Source: JANXUF01 sp043747685 (lineage in GTDB: Bacteria > Actinomycetota > Acidimicrobiia > Acidimicrobiales > Ilumatobacteraceae). From it: a stretch of DNA of 63,883 bases. Numbering within the stretch: the stretch's first letter is position 1; every line of letters starts with the position of its first letter. Position numbers and translations under genes: made by a program. The stretch covers positions 1-63,883 of the forward strand of contig JAYTOR010000233.1 in NCBI GenBank assembly GCA_043747685.1. Direction: 5' to 3'. The notes beneath the pieces were generated by a model. The model was given only the letters and a program-made list of their open reading frames with translations. It was not told the DNA's origin and did no database searches. Below, in pieces: positions 1 to 7,966 of the stretch.

Positions 1-2
1 TG

Positions 3-1511
3 GTGAAGATCGGATTCAAGGAGATCGAGGTCGGTTTCCCGGCCGCGAGCCAACCGGATTTCGACTTCGTCCGCCAACTGATCGAGGAGGACCTCGTTCC
101 TGACGACGTCACCATCCAGGTACTGGTGCAGTGCCGCCAGGAACTGATCGAGCGCACGTTCGAATGCATCCAGGGTGCCCGTCGGGCCATCGTCCACTTC
201 TACAACTCGACGAACCCGTTGCAGCGCGAGGTCGTCTTCGGGCTGGACGAGGACGGCATCATCGACATCGCTGTCAATGCCGCCAAGCTGTGCAGGAAGC
301 TGGAATCGACGATGGGCGAGACCGAAATCCTCTACGAATATTCGCCGGAGAGCTTCACGCTGACCGAGCCGCAGTTCGCCATCGACATCTGCCACGCGAT
401 GATGGACGTCATCGAACCGACGCCAGCCAGGCCGATCATCTTCAACCTGCCGGCCACCGTCGAGTGCTACACCCCCAACGTCTACGGCGATGTCATCGAA
501 TGGTTTTGCCGCAACGTCCGCAACCGTGACAGCGTCGTCGTCTCGCTGCACCCGCACAACGACCGCGGCTGTGGCGTTGCCGCCGCCGAGTTCGGCGTGA
601 TGGCAGGGGCTGACCGTGTCGAGGGCACGTTGTTCGGCAACGGCGAGCGCACCGGGAACGTCGATGTCGTCAACCTGGCGCTCAACCTGTTCGCCATGGG
701 TGTCGATCCCGAGTTGGACGTCAGCGACATCGACGCGTTGCGGCGGGTTGCAGAGTACTGCAACCGCCTGCCGGTGTCGCCTCGCCACCCATATGTCGGC
801 GACCTCGTCTATACGTCGTTCTCCGGGTCGCATCAGGATGCGATCAAGAAGGGTTTCCAGGCGCTGTATGCCAAGGCCGAGGCTGCGGGCCAGAAGCACG
901 ACGACTACGAGACGTGGGGAGTCCCCTACCTGCCGATCGACCCCAAGCATGTCGGGCGCACGTACGAGGCCGTTATCCGCGTCAACAGTCAATCCGGCAA
1001 GGGAGGCGTCGCCTACGTGATGAAGGAGGAGCACGGATTTGATCTGCCCCGCCGCCTGCAGATCGAGTTCTCCAAGACGATCCAGCACATCACGGAAGAC
1101 AGCGGCACGGAGATCAGCCCCGGCATCATGTGGGACGCGTTCGAAGCAGAATATCTTCCGGTTGCGCCAGCGATCAGCCTCGACTCGCACGAGGTTCGTT
1201 CTGGCGGTGGGACCACATCGGTGACCGCACAGTTGATCGTCGATGGTGAGCACGTCACCGTCGTCGGCGAAGGAAACGGTCCGATCGACGCGTTCGTCCA
1301 TGCATTGCGGGACTGCCTCGGTGCAGATCTCGATGTCGTCGACTACGCAGAGCACGCCACTGGTCAGGGCTCGCAGGCCAACGCTGTCGCCTACGTCGAA
1401 ACGGTTTCGTCCGCTGACCACAGCGACGTGAAATGGGGTGTCGGTATCGACCAGAACACGACGACCGCCTCGCTGCGCGCCGTCGTCAGCGCTTACCTCC
1501 GCCAGCGTTAG
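3..1511 (+). CDS. leuA: 2-isopropylmalate synthase, 5' end outside the window
   Basis: LeuA condenses acetyl-CoA with 2-oxoisovalerate, the first committed step of leucine synthesis, in the cytoplasm. The visible 502 residues hold the metal-binding HPHND motif (about residues 183-187), the second family signature GNGERTGNV (about 212-220), and a C-terminal leucine-binding regulatory domain with the SGGGTTSV stretch near residue 400. The N-terminal RDGxQ catalytic motif is absent because the reading frame is already open at the window edge; some 50-70 residues must lie upstream. The GTG at base 3 is therefore not a start. The next gene follows after 30 bp with its own -10 box, so the two need not share a transcript. 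Identification is secure. Confidence 0.96.
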   Translation: MKIGFKEIEVGFPAASQPDFDFVRQLIEEDLVPDDVTIQVLVQCRQELIERTFECIQGARRAIVHFYNSTNPLQREVVFGLDEDGIIDIAVNAAKLCRKLESTMGETEILYEYSPESFTLTEPQFAIDICHAMMDVIEPTPARPIIFNLPATVECYTPNVYGDVIEWFCRNVRNRDSVVVSLHPHNDRGCGVAAAEFGVMAGADRVEGTLFGNGERTGNVDVVNLALNLFAMGVDPELDVSDIDALRRVAEYCNRLPVSPRHPYVGDLVYTSFSGSHQDAIKKGFQALYAKAEAAGQKHDDYETWGVPYLPIDPKHVGRTYEAVIRVNSQSGKGGVAYVMKEEHGFDLPRRLQIEFSKTIQHITEDSGTEISPGIMWDAFEAEYLPVAPAISLDSHEVRSGGGTTSVTAQLIVDGEHVTVVGEGNGPIDAFVHALRDCLGADLDVVDYAEHATGQGSQANAVAYVETVSSADHSDVKWGVGIDQNTTTASLRAVVSAYLRQR

Positions 1512-1527
1512 GTCATCCGGCTTCGTC

Positions 1528-1533
1528 TACGCT
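1528..1533 (+). promoter_or_regulatory. -10 box (TACGCT) of a leaderless promoter
   Basis: TACGCT lies 8 nt before the ATG at 1542, and no Shine-Dalgarno sequence is present. A TANNNT box at this distance puts the transcription start on the start codon. Confidence 0.5.
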
Positions 1534-1541
1534 CGACCACC

Positions 1542-2666
1542 ATGAGCGCTTCGACCGACCCCGCCGCCGTTGCCCATCTCGAGGCGAGGATCGCGACCGA
1601 ACTCGACGTCGGCAACGTCCTCGCTGCGCAATTCGCTATCGGCCTCGGCGGCGAGATCGTCGCCAGTGGGTCGTTCGGTGAGGCGCCCGACGACACCCGG
1701 TTCTGCATCTTCTCGGCGACAAAGGCGTTGGTGTCCAGCACGTTGATCCCATTCATCGCCAGCGGCGCACTCGACCCTGAGGCGACCGTCGCCTCGTATA
1801 TCCCGGAGTTCGGGACCAACGGTAAAGACGTGGTCACCGTCGAGCAGTTGACGACGATGCGCGGCGGGTTCCCGATGGCGCCGATGGGTCCGAAGTACTG
1901 GGCGACCAGCGCTGGTCGGCGCTCCGGATTCGCCCGCTGGCGGCTCGACTACGAGCCTGGTACCCGCTGCATCTACCACCCGATGGCAGCGCACTGGGTA
2001 CAGGCAGAGCTGATCGAAACGCTCAGCGGCAAGCCGTACGTCGATCAGGTCCACGAGACGATCACGGCACCACTCGGGCTGGCACCCGCCCTCGGGCCGA
2101 CCGTCGGCGAACTCCCGATCCACGACGTACGCATCCACGGCGAGCGCCCCGACGACGCAGCGATGCTGGCGACATTCGGCGATGCCAGATACGTTCCGTT
2201 GCCGGCGATCGGCGTCGATGCGCTGCTGGCCCTCAATGCCCCCGATGTACGCCTGTCCGGCGTTCCCGGCGGCGGAGGTTTCCTCAGAGCGACAGACCTC
2301 GCAACGATCTACCAGGGCCTGTTGAACAATCCAGCAGGAGTCTTCCCGGAGGCTGCACTGGACGACGCCCGTTCGAACATTCGTAACCAACTGCTCGACG
2401 AGCTCAGCGGCGTCTCCGCCTCACGAACGCTGATGTACTGCACGGCGGGAGATGACGGGCACGCCGACCTGCGGTCCTTCCCGAGCACCGCACCACGCGC
2501 CTTCGGGCACATGGGCGCCGGTGGACAGATCGCTTGGGGCGACCCCGACACCGGGCTCTCGTTCGTCTTCCTCAACGACACGCTGCACCAGGATCCACGT
2601 GTCGAGTACCTGCGTGCCCGTGACCTGAACGCGCTGGCGATGGCCTGCCTGTCGACCGTCAGCTGA
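1542..2666 (+). CDS. Serine hydrolase of the beta-lactamase / class C esterase family
   Basis: This 374-residue protein has the serine hydrolase signature of the beta-lactamase-related (EstB/DD-peptidase-like) family: SATK at residues 58-61 supplies the nucleophile and general base, a tyrosine follows the PGTR stretch in the place of the usual YxN, and GHMG near the C-terminus replaces the KTG/HTG box. I see no signal peptide, so it is probably cytoplasmic, which argues for an esterase or amidase rather than a cell-wall enzyme or secreted beta-lactamase. The substrate cannot be read from sequence. The start is chosen because TACGCT sits 8 nt upstream as a leaderless -10 box. Confidence 0.85.
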   Translation: MSASTDPAAVAHLEARIATELDVGNVLAAQFAIGLGGEIVASGSFGEAPDDTRFCIFSATKALVSSTLIPFIASGALDPEATVASYIPEFGTNGKDVVTVEQLTTMRGGFPMAPMGPKYWATSAGRRSGFARWRLDYEPGTRCIYHPMAAHWVQAELIETLSGKPYVDQVHETITAPLGLAPALGPTVGELPIHDVRIHGERPDDAAMLATFGDARYVPLPAIGVDALLALNAPDVRLSGVPGGGGFLRATDLATIYQGLLNNPAGVFPEAALDDARSNIRNQLLDELSGVSASRTLMYCTAGDDGHADLRSFPSTAPRAFGHMGAGGQIAWGDPDTGLSFVFLNDTLHQDPRVEYLRARDLNALAMACLSTVS

Positions 2667-2702
2667 CAGTTGAATTCCGCCGTTTCTACGCCCGTCGCTC
2701 GC

Positions 2703-2708
2703 TACCCT
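2703..2708 (+). promoter_or_regulatory. -10 box (TACCCT) of a leaderless promoter
   Basis: TACCCT lies 8 nt before the GTG start at 2717, with no ribosome binding site between. It supports the GTG start of the RarD-like transporter. Confidence 0.5.
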
Positions 2709-2716
2709 CGACAGAC

Positions 2717-3679
2717 GTGAACAGCAGAACGTCGGGAGTCATCGCAGCCGTCTCGGCCTTCACCCTGTGGGGTCTGCTGACGATCTACTGGAAGGCGCTC
2801 GAACACTTCAACGCCTTCGAACTCGTCTCCCAACGCATCGTCTGGTCGAGCATCGTGCTGGCAATCGTGATCACCGCCACGCGGAGTTGGCGGGCGTTGA
2901 CCTCGTTGTCTGCAGCCGACAAACGACGCGTCGGCCTGGCCGGATTACTGATCACGATCAATTGGACGAGCTACGTATACGCAGTCGTCCACGACCGTGT
3001 CGTCGAGACGGCGCTCGGCTACTTCATGAGCCCGATCGCCCTCGTGGCGATTGGCGTGATCGTGCTCGGCGAGAAGCTGCGGAGGGCACAGATCGCCGCC
3101 ATTGCACTGGCGATCGCCGCAGTCATCGTCATCAGTGTCAGCTACGGCCGCTTCCCGGTCTTCGCCTTCCTGATCATGGCCTCGTGGTCCACCTACGCGC
3201 TCCTCAAACGGCGGGTACCGCTATCGCCGACGCAGAGCCTTGCCGGCGAGACGATGGCGATGGTGATCCCGGCGATCGTGGTCGCCGGGGTGATGTGGGG
3301 ACACCACGACTCGATCCCGCGTTCCGCCGATGCCTGGCACCTCGTTCTCGTCGCGCTGACCGGATTCGTCACGGTCATCCCGCTGACGCTGTTCGCTGTT
3401 GCCGCCAAGCGCGTACCGTTCACGCAGCTCGGACCGTTGCAGTACATCGTGCCGTCGATCAATTTCCTGCTCGGGGTGCTCGTCTATCACGAAAAACTCG
3501 CCGGAGCGCAGTTCGCCGGCTTCATGCTCGTCTGGGTCGGACTGGTCATCTTCACGATCGACAATGTTCGTTCAGCTCGTCAACTCGCAGCCGCCGAACG
3601 GGCGTCCGTACCAACTGCTGACAGCCTGATCGACCGGCCCGTGTTCGGCGAGCCGACGCCCGCCCCGGCGCAACCGTGA
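2717..3679 (+). CDS. rarD: RarD/EamA-family transporter
   Basis: A 320-residue integral membrane protein made of about ten hydrophobic helices in two EamA halves. The opening (GVIAAVSAFTLWGLLTIYWK) and the motif around SQRIVWS match the RarD subgroup of the drug/metabolite transporter superfamily, whose substrates are poorly defined (chloramphenicol sensitivity in Pseudomonas). The C-terminal 35 residues are hydrophilic and proline-rich. The GTG start is supported by a TACCCT box 8 nt upstream. The last codons overlap the Nudix gene by 4 bp (GTGA), so the two are translationally coupled. The family call is firm; the substrate is unknown. Confidence 0.9.
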   Translation: MNSRTSGVIAAVSAFTLWGLLTIYWKALEHFNAFELVSQRIVWSSIVLAIVITATRSWRALTSLSAADKRRVGLAGLLITINWTSYVYAVVHDRVVETALGYFMSPIALVAIGVIVLGEKLRRAQIAAIALAIAAVIVISVSYGRFPVFAFLIMASWSTYALLKRRVPLSPTQSLAGETMAMVIPAIVVAGVMWGHHDSIPRSADAWHLVLVALTGFVTVIPLTLFAVAAKRVPFTQLGPLQYIVPSINFLLGVLVYHEKLAGAQFAGFMLVWVGLVIFTIDNVRSARQLAAAERASVPTADSLIDRPVFGEPTPAPAQP

Positions 3680-4227
3680 AGTGGACCGTGCACGGTGAAC
3701 GGGTCATCTATGACAGCCCGTGGGTTCGATTGACACTCGCCGATATCGAACTGCCCGGCGGCGGGGGACGCTTCGATCACCATGTGTTGCGGATGCCAGC
3801 GCAGGCTGCCGGTGTGGTCGTCGACGATCCGACCCGTGGCGTGCTGTTGCTGTGGCGGCACCGATTCGTCACCGACTCTTGGGGCTGGGAAATACCGGCG
3901 GGACGCGTCGACGAGGGTGAGTCGCCGATCGAAGCGGGCGCACGGGAAACGCTCGAGGAGACCGGCTGGCTTCCAGGTCCGCTCCGGCACCTGAACACCT
4001 ATTTCCCGCACAACGGATCCAGCGACGCGACGTTCAACCTCTACGTGACCGGCTCCGCCACCTTCATCGGTGAGCCGACGGACCCCTATGAGTCCGATCG
4101 CATCGAGTGGCTGTCGTGGCCGCAGATTCGTGCGGCCATCGAGTCCGGTGACGTGCACGACGGTCTGTCGCTCACGGCGCTGCTCTGGGTGCTGGCGATG
4201 GAGAACAACGTCACGACTGACGGGTGA
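3676..4227 (+). CDS. Nudix hydrolase, ADP-ribose pyrophosphatase-like
   Basis: A 183-residue Nudix protein. The full Nudix box G-x5-E-x7-RE-x2-EE-x-G is present from G76 to G97 (REtlEE core at residues 90-95), which binds the metal and hydrolyses a nucleoside diphosphate linked to another group. Length and the preceding GWEIPAGRVDEGE stretch resemble ADP-ribose pyrophosphatases, but the substrate is inferred. The GTG start overlaps the stop of the upstream transporter by 4 bp. It faces bioY convergently across only 24 bp, where an imperfect stem (GACGGGTGA with TCACCGTC, about 4220-4249) may serve as terminator for both. Confidence 0.9.
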   Translation: MKWTVHGERVIYDSPWVRLTLADIELPGGGGRFDHHVLRMPAQAAGVVVDDPTRGVLLLWRHRFVTDSWGWEIPAGRVDEGESPIEAGARETLEETGWLPGPLRHLNTYFPHNGSSDATFNLYVTGSATFIGEPTDPYESDRIEWLSWPQIRAAIESGDVHDGLSLTALLWVLAMENNVTTDG

Positions 4228-4251
4228 CAACCATCCAACGCCTCACCGTCG

Positions 4252-4887
4252 CTATCGCTCGTCGGTGGACAGACGCCAGGCAAGTGGCGTCAGTGCACCG
4301 GCGACCAGCAGCTTGACCATGTCCCCGATGAGGAATGGAGTCAGGCCCCACGCAAACGCGCTCTTCGTCGGTGTGGCCAACGACCCTGTGACGATCGGGA
4401 TATTCAAATCCCAGGCGAGCCACAGCACCCCGAAGCAGTAGATCACTGCGGTACCGAGCAGCATGGCAGCGATCGACGTGAGGAGGGTCCGATCTTGACG
4501 ACGTTCTGCCATGTGCCCGATCAGCGCCGCCGCAGCAATGAAGCCGACGAAGTACCCGGCGCTCGATCCGGTGGCGATGTGCCAGCCTCCACGACCCGTC
4601 GAACTCGCAGCATAGAACGGCAAGCCTGTCGCCCCGAGCACCCAGTACAACGCCTGGCTGGCGGCCCCTTTGGAGGCACCGAGCGTAGCCCCCGAGAGCA
4701 GCACGCCGAGCGTCTGGCCGGTCACCGGCACCGGGGTGAAACTCAAGTGGATGCTGATCTGCGCGCACAGTGCAGTGAACAACGCGAAGCCGAGCATCAG
4801 TGCGGCGTCGCGAAGCATGGCCTGTTGTCTGATCGAAGACCGCGGAATCAGGTCAGACAGTGTGACGGGCGCTGCGGTCGAACTCAT
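4252..4887 (-). CDS. bioY: Biotin transporter S component BioY
   Basis: BioY is the substrate-binding membrane subunit of the biotin ECF transporter. The 211-residue product has six hydrophobic segments and the characteristic FTPVPVTGQTLGVLLSGATLG and GATGLPFYA stretches. The start is placed at MSSTAAPV because the family begins there and GAGGAAGG lies upstream; 30 further in-frame codons upstream look non-coding. No bioM/bioN energizing genes are adjacent, so BioY either works alone or uses a shared ATPase module encoded elsewhere. The rhodanese-ThiF gene lies 150 bp upstream on the same strand. Confidence 0.93.
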   Translation of the reverse strand: MSSTAAPVTLSDLIPRSSIRQQAMLRDAALMLGFALFTALCAQISIHLSFTPVPVTGQTLGVLLSGATLGASKGAASQALYWVLGATGLPFYAASSTGRGGWHIATGSSAGYFVGFIAAAALIGHMAERRQDRTLLTSIAAMLLGTAVIYCFGVLWLAWDLNIPIVTGSLATPTKSAFAWGLTPFLIGDMVKLLVAGALTPLAWRLSTDER

Positions 4888-5037
4888 CGGGGGGTAGTAC
4901 CTTCCTCGGAACGCCGGGAGCCATACCGTAGCCCGAGTGCCCGAAACGACCGATATTCGACTGCATTTCGCAAACACTCTGCAATGTTGCCGAGACGGAT
5001 CGGGCGGCTTGCCCGCTCGGCGACCGAATGGGGTTAC

Positions 5038-6207
5038 TCAGTGTGACATCCATGGCGCGCACAACCCGTCGAGGTCCCGAACCTCGATACGGTCGCGGTT
5101 CTCCCAGGTGACCTCGTTCGTCGGATCGCGTCGGAGGTTGAACGTGCGGAAGCTCATCTCCAGGGTGTCGACGGCGAGGATCCTGCCGATGAGCGGATCG
5201 CCGAGACCGAGGAGCACCTTGATCGTCTCGAGCGCCTGGATCGAACCGATGATGCCGGGCAGCACGCCGAGTACACCGGCCTCAGAACACGACGGTGCCA
5301 GTTCGGCGGGCGGAGCCTCTGGGACCATGTCCCGGTACGTCGGGCCGGACTTCGGGTCGAACACGCTGACCATGCCTTCGAAACGGAAGATCGATCCGTG
5401 CACGACCGGGATGCCGAGTTTGACGCTGGCGTCGTTCAGCAGGTAGCGGCTCGGGAAGTTGTCGGCACCGTCGACGACGACGTCGTAGCCAGTCATGATG
5501 TCGATGATGTTGTCAGCCTCAAGGCGCGTGTCGTAGGTGACGACGTTGACGTCAGGATTCATCATCGTCAACGTCTTCTTCGCCGAGTCGACCTTGCGGT
5601 CACCGATGCGGTCGATGTTGTGGAGGATCTGGCGCTGCAGGTTGGAGGCATCGACCTCGTCCATGTCGACGATGCCGATCGTGCCGACGCCCGCAGCTGC
5701 GAGGTACAGCGCGGCAGGCGATCCGAGGCCACCGGCACCGAGCATCAGCACCTTGGAGCCGAGCAACTTCGCCTGTCCCTCGATACCGACCTCGGGCAGC
5801 AGGAGATGGCGACCGTACCGATTGCGTTGTTCAGGCGTCAGTGTCACCGGGGTCTTCCACGGCCGGCCCTCGTCCTTCCACTTACCGAAGCCGCCGACGA
5901 CCGACACGACGTCGGTGTAGCCGAGTTCCTGCAATGTCTTGGCGGCAAACGCGCTGCGGGTCCCTCCGGCGCAGTAGACGACGACCGGCGCGTGCTTGTC
6001 GAGGATCTTGCCTTCGACCTGTGATTCCAGGTGACCGCGTGGGATGTGCAACGCACCGATCAGCGCACCCTGGTCGTACTCGTCCGGCTCACGCACATCG
6101 AGCACGACAGGTCGCTTGTCGCCTTCGATGCGGCGCTGAGCTTCGGCGGTGTCGACTTCGGTGATGTCGGCTTTGGCGGCGGAGAGGAGTTCACGGAAGG
6201 TAGCCAT
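5038..6207 (-). CDS. Rhodanese - ThiF/MoeB adenylyltransferase fusion (MoeZ-like, permuted)
   Basis: A 389-residue two-domain protein for sulfur-carrier activation. Residues 1-115 are a rhodanese domain with the active-site cysteine C79 in VVVYCAGGTRS. Residues 125-385 are an E1-like adenylyltransferase with the nucleotide loop GAGGLGS (157-163), the SNLQRQ stretch (188-193) and C307 in the PSCSEAGVLGVLPG segment. In MoeZ and MOCS3 the order is ThiF first, rhodanese last; here it is reversed. Both zinc CxxC pairs of MoeB are absent (TYRD at 290-293, and no cysteines in the DPTNEVT region). The likely role is sulfur transfer to ThiS/MoaD/CysO-type carriers. A TAGCCT box 6 nt upstream fixes the start. 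Confidence 0.9.
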   Translation of the reverse strand: MATFRELLSAAKADITEVDTAEAQRRIEGDKRPVVLDVREPDEYDQGALIGALHIPRGHLESQVEGKILDKHAPVVVYCAGGTRSAFAAKTLQELGYTDVVSVVGGFGKWKDEGRPWKTPVTLTPEQRNRYGRHLLLPEVGIEGQAKLLGSKVLMLGAGGLGSPAALYLAAAGVGTIGIVDMDEVDASNLQRQILHNIDRIGDRKVDSAKKTLTMMNPDVNVVTYDTRLEADNIIDIMTGYDVVVDGADNFPSRYLLNDASVKLGIPVVHGSIFRFEGMVSVFDPKSGPTYRDMVPEAPPAELAPSCSEAGVLGVLPGIIGSIQALETIKVLLGLGDPLIGRILAVDTLEMSFRTFNLRRDPTNEVTWENRDRIEVRDLDGLCAPWMSH

Positions 6208-6213
6208 GGCAAA

Positions 6214-6219
6214 AGGCTA
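6214..6219 (-). promoter_or_regulatory. -10 box (TAGCCT) of a leaderless promoter
   Basis: On the minus strand TAGCCT lies 6 nt before the ATG at 6207 of the rhodanese-ThiF gene, with no ribosome binding site. Confidence 0.5.
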
Positions 6220-6361
6220 CCCCCTGGGTCGTCTTTCCAACATCGGTCGTCGACCGCCTTCCGATCCGGCGTCGCTGGGGCACACATTGGCTGAACTTCC
6301 CCCGAACATCATTCGAAGGTCCCGCCCCGTTGCGAGGCATCCCAACCGAACCGAGGCTCCC

Positions 6362-7063
6362 ATGCCGCCCACCGACCTATCAGACCAACCCCTCACACTC
6401 ACCGATTCGTCCCCATCGTCCGCATCGCTCCCCTTGCCACCGATACCGACGCGGCTCGACTTCGCCAACATCGAGGCGACGTTGACCGACATCCCTCGGC
6501 AGCTGATCGTCCGCCCGTGGATCGATCCGGTCACCGAGTCGACTGGCCACGATCCACACTCCCGATATGTCGAGTTGTTCTGGCTCGGGGTGCTCGGACC
6601 GACGGCAACGTGGTTGATCCGCCGCTTCGCCGACGGGTTGGAGATGTTCCCGGATGGTTACGAACTCGATCTCCACGAGACCGCCCAGGCCATCGGGCTG
6701 TCGGCGCTCCCCGGAAAATCTGCGGCGTTCGCGCGGGCGCTCGGACGTTGCGTCCTGTTCGGGATGGCCCACCGCAACGATGACGGCTTCGACGTACGGC
6801 GCATGGTTCCGTCATTGGAATACCGTCATCTGAAGCGGCTGCCTGAACATCTACGCCTCGCGCATGTCGAATGGCACCATGAGCATCGCGTCGACCAGCC
6901 GTCCGTCGTCGAACGCCAGCGTGCCGAGGCCGTCGCCGAGGCGCTACTCCGTACTGGTGACGACGCACCGACCGTCGAGCGACGCCTCTCGTTGCTGGGA
7001 ATCCGACCGGACATCATCGTCGCAGCACTGCGGTCGGCACAGGCAAACCCATACGCAGCATGA
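6362..7063 (+). CDS. Conserved-looking hypothetical protein, function unknown
   Basis: I do not recognise this family. The 233-residue product begins with about 30 Pro/Ser/Thr-rich residues, followed by a soluble alpha-helical body with an LFWLGVLGPTATWLIRRFADG segment, an FARALGRCVLFGMAHR stretch, a histidine-rich HVEWHHEHR segment and a C-terminal helix pair with LLSLLGIRPDIIVAALRSAQ. There is no signal peptide and no clear membrane helix. The ATG at 6362 is chosen over an in-frame ATG 71 codons earlier because the earlier part overlaps the divergent neighbour and has non-coding composition. Coding is supported by length, GC3 bias and a clean GC-rich frame. Confidence 0.75.
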   Translation: MPPTDLSDQPLTLTDSSPSSASLPLPPIPTRLDFANIEATLTDIPRQLIVRPWIDPVTESTGHDPHSRYVELFWLGVLGPTATWLIRRFADGLEMFPDGYELDLHETAQAIGLSALPGKSAAFARALGRCVLFGMAHRNDDGFDVRRMVPSLEYRHLKRLPEHLRLAHVEWHHEHRVDQPSVVERQRAEAVAEALLRTGDDAPTVERRLSLLGIRPDIIVAALRSAQANPYAA

Positions 7064-7116
7064 AACACAGCCGAGTTTGCCTCGAAATCGAAGCTGGCGG
7101 ACCGGACACCTCTTCG

Positions 7117-7122
7117 TAACAT
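7117..7122 (+). promoter_or_regulatory. -10 box (TAACAT) of a leaderless promoter
   Basis: TAACAT lies 6 nt before the ATG at 7129 of the methyltransferase gene; there is no Shine-Dalgarno sequence. Confidence 0.5.
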
Positions 7123-7128
7123 CCCTTC

Positions 7129-7929
7129 ATGAAGAACGATCCTAAACTTCATGACGCCACCCACAGCATCGAAAACAAAGTGATCGCGAACAACGCGACG
7201 CAGAACATCTATGACGATCAATCATTCTTCGACGGGTATCGCACGCTCCCCCGTTCCGTCGAGGGTCTCACCGCAGCAGGGGAATGGGAGTCGTTGCGAG
7301 CGATGCTTGCGGCGGTCGAGGGGCGGAGTGTTGTCGATCTCGGCTGCGGGTATGGCTGGTTCTGTCGATGGGCGGCAGAGGCTGGCGCATCACAGGTGCT
7401 CGGGCTCGATGTCTCCGAGAAGATGTTGCAGCAGGCAACGGCCGACACCGACGACGCGGCCATCACGTACCGCCGCTCCGACCTAGAAACGTTGGAGCTA
7501 CCGGCCGGCAAATTCGACCTCGTCTACAGCTCACTCACCTTTCACTACCTGCACAATCTGCCGTCAGTGTTGCAGACCGTCGAACGGGCGCTCGTTCCCG
7601 GTGGGATAGTCGCGTTCTCTGTCGAGCACCCCATTTTCACTGCACCGTCATCGGCTGGATTCGTGAGAAATGGCGACGGACATTGGAGCTGGCCCGTCGA
7701 TCAGTATCTCGTCGAAGGACCGAGGACGACCAATTGGTTCGTCGACGGAGTGGTCAAACAGCACCGGACGATCGGCACCTACGTCACACTGCTGCTGCAG
7801 GCCGGGCTGGTGTTGGCGCACCTCGATGAATGGGGACCGACGGACGAACAGATCGAACAGCACCCGGACTGGGCGATCGAACGTGAGCGACCACCGTTCC
7901 TGCTGATGGTCGGCCGCAAGCCCGGCTGA
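7129..7929 (+). CDS. Class I SAM-dependent methyltransferase
   Basis: A 266-residue cytoplasmic methyltransferase. Motif I VVDLGCGYG (residues 68-76) binds S-adenosylmethionine, an acidic LGLDVSEKML segment follows as motif II, and FDLVYSSLTFHYL is the post-motif region typical of the UbiE/Methyltransf_11 group. The substrate is not evident; small-molecule methylation is the usual role of this group. The start is supported by TAACAT 6 nt upstream. The helicase gene follows after 37 bp on the same strand. Confidence 0.85.
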   Translation: MKNDPKLHDATHSIENKVIANNATQNIYDDQSFFDGYRTLPRSVEGLTAAGEWESLRAMLAAVEGRSVVDLGCGYGWFCRWAAEAGASQVLGLDVSEKMLQQATADTDDAAITYRRSDLETLELPAGKFDLVYSSLTFHYLHNLPSVLQTVERALVPGGIVAFSVEHPIFTAPSSAGFVRNGDGHWSWPVDQYLVEGPRTTNWFVDGVVKQHRTIGTYVTLLLQAGLVLAHLDEWGPTDEQIEQHPDWAIERERPPFLLMVGRKPG

Positions 7930-7966
7930 GTGAACTCGTCCCGGGACGGGCCACACTGGGCGTCCC

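Noticed and set aside
482..763. Long open frames on the opposite strand of most genes, for example within leuA, metH, smc and recG
   Set aside because: High GC at third positions keeps antisense and shifted frames open. These lack starts with promoters or ribosome sites, and the forward frame holds clear family motifs.
1542..2666. Beta-lactamase resistance gene
   Set aside because: The SxxK motif is shared by many esterases, there is no signal peptide, and the YxN/KTG motifs are altered.
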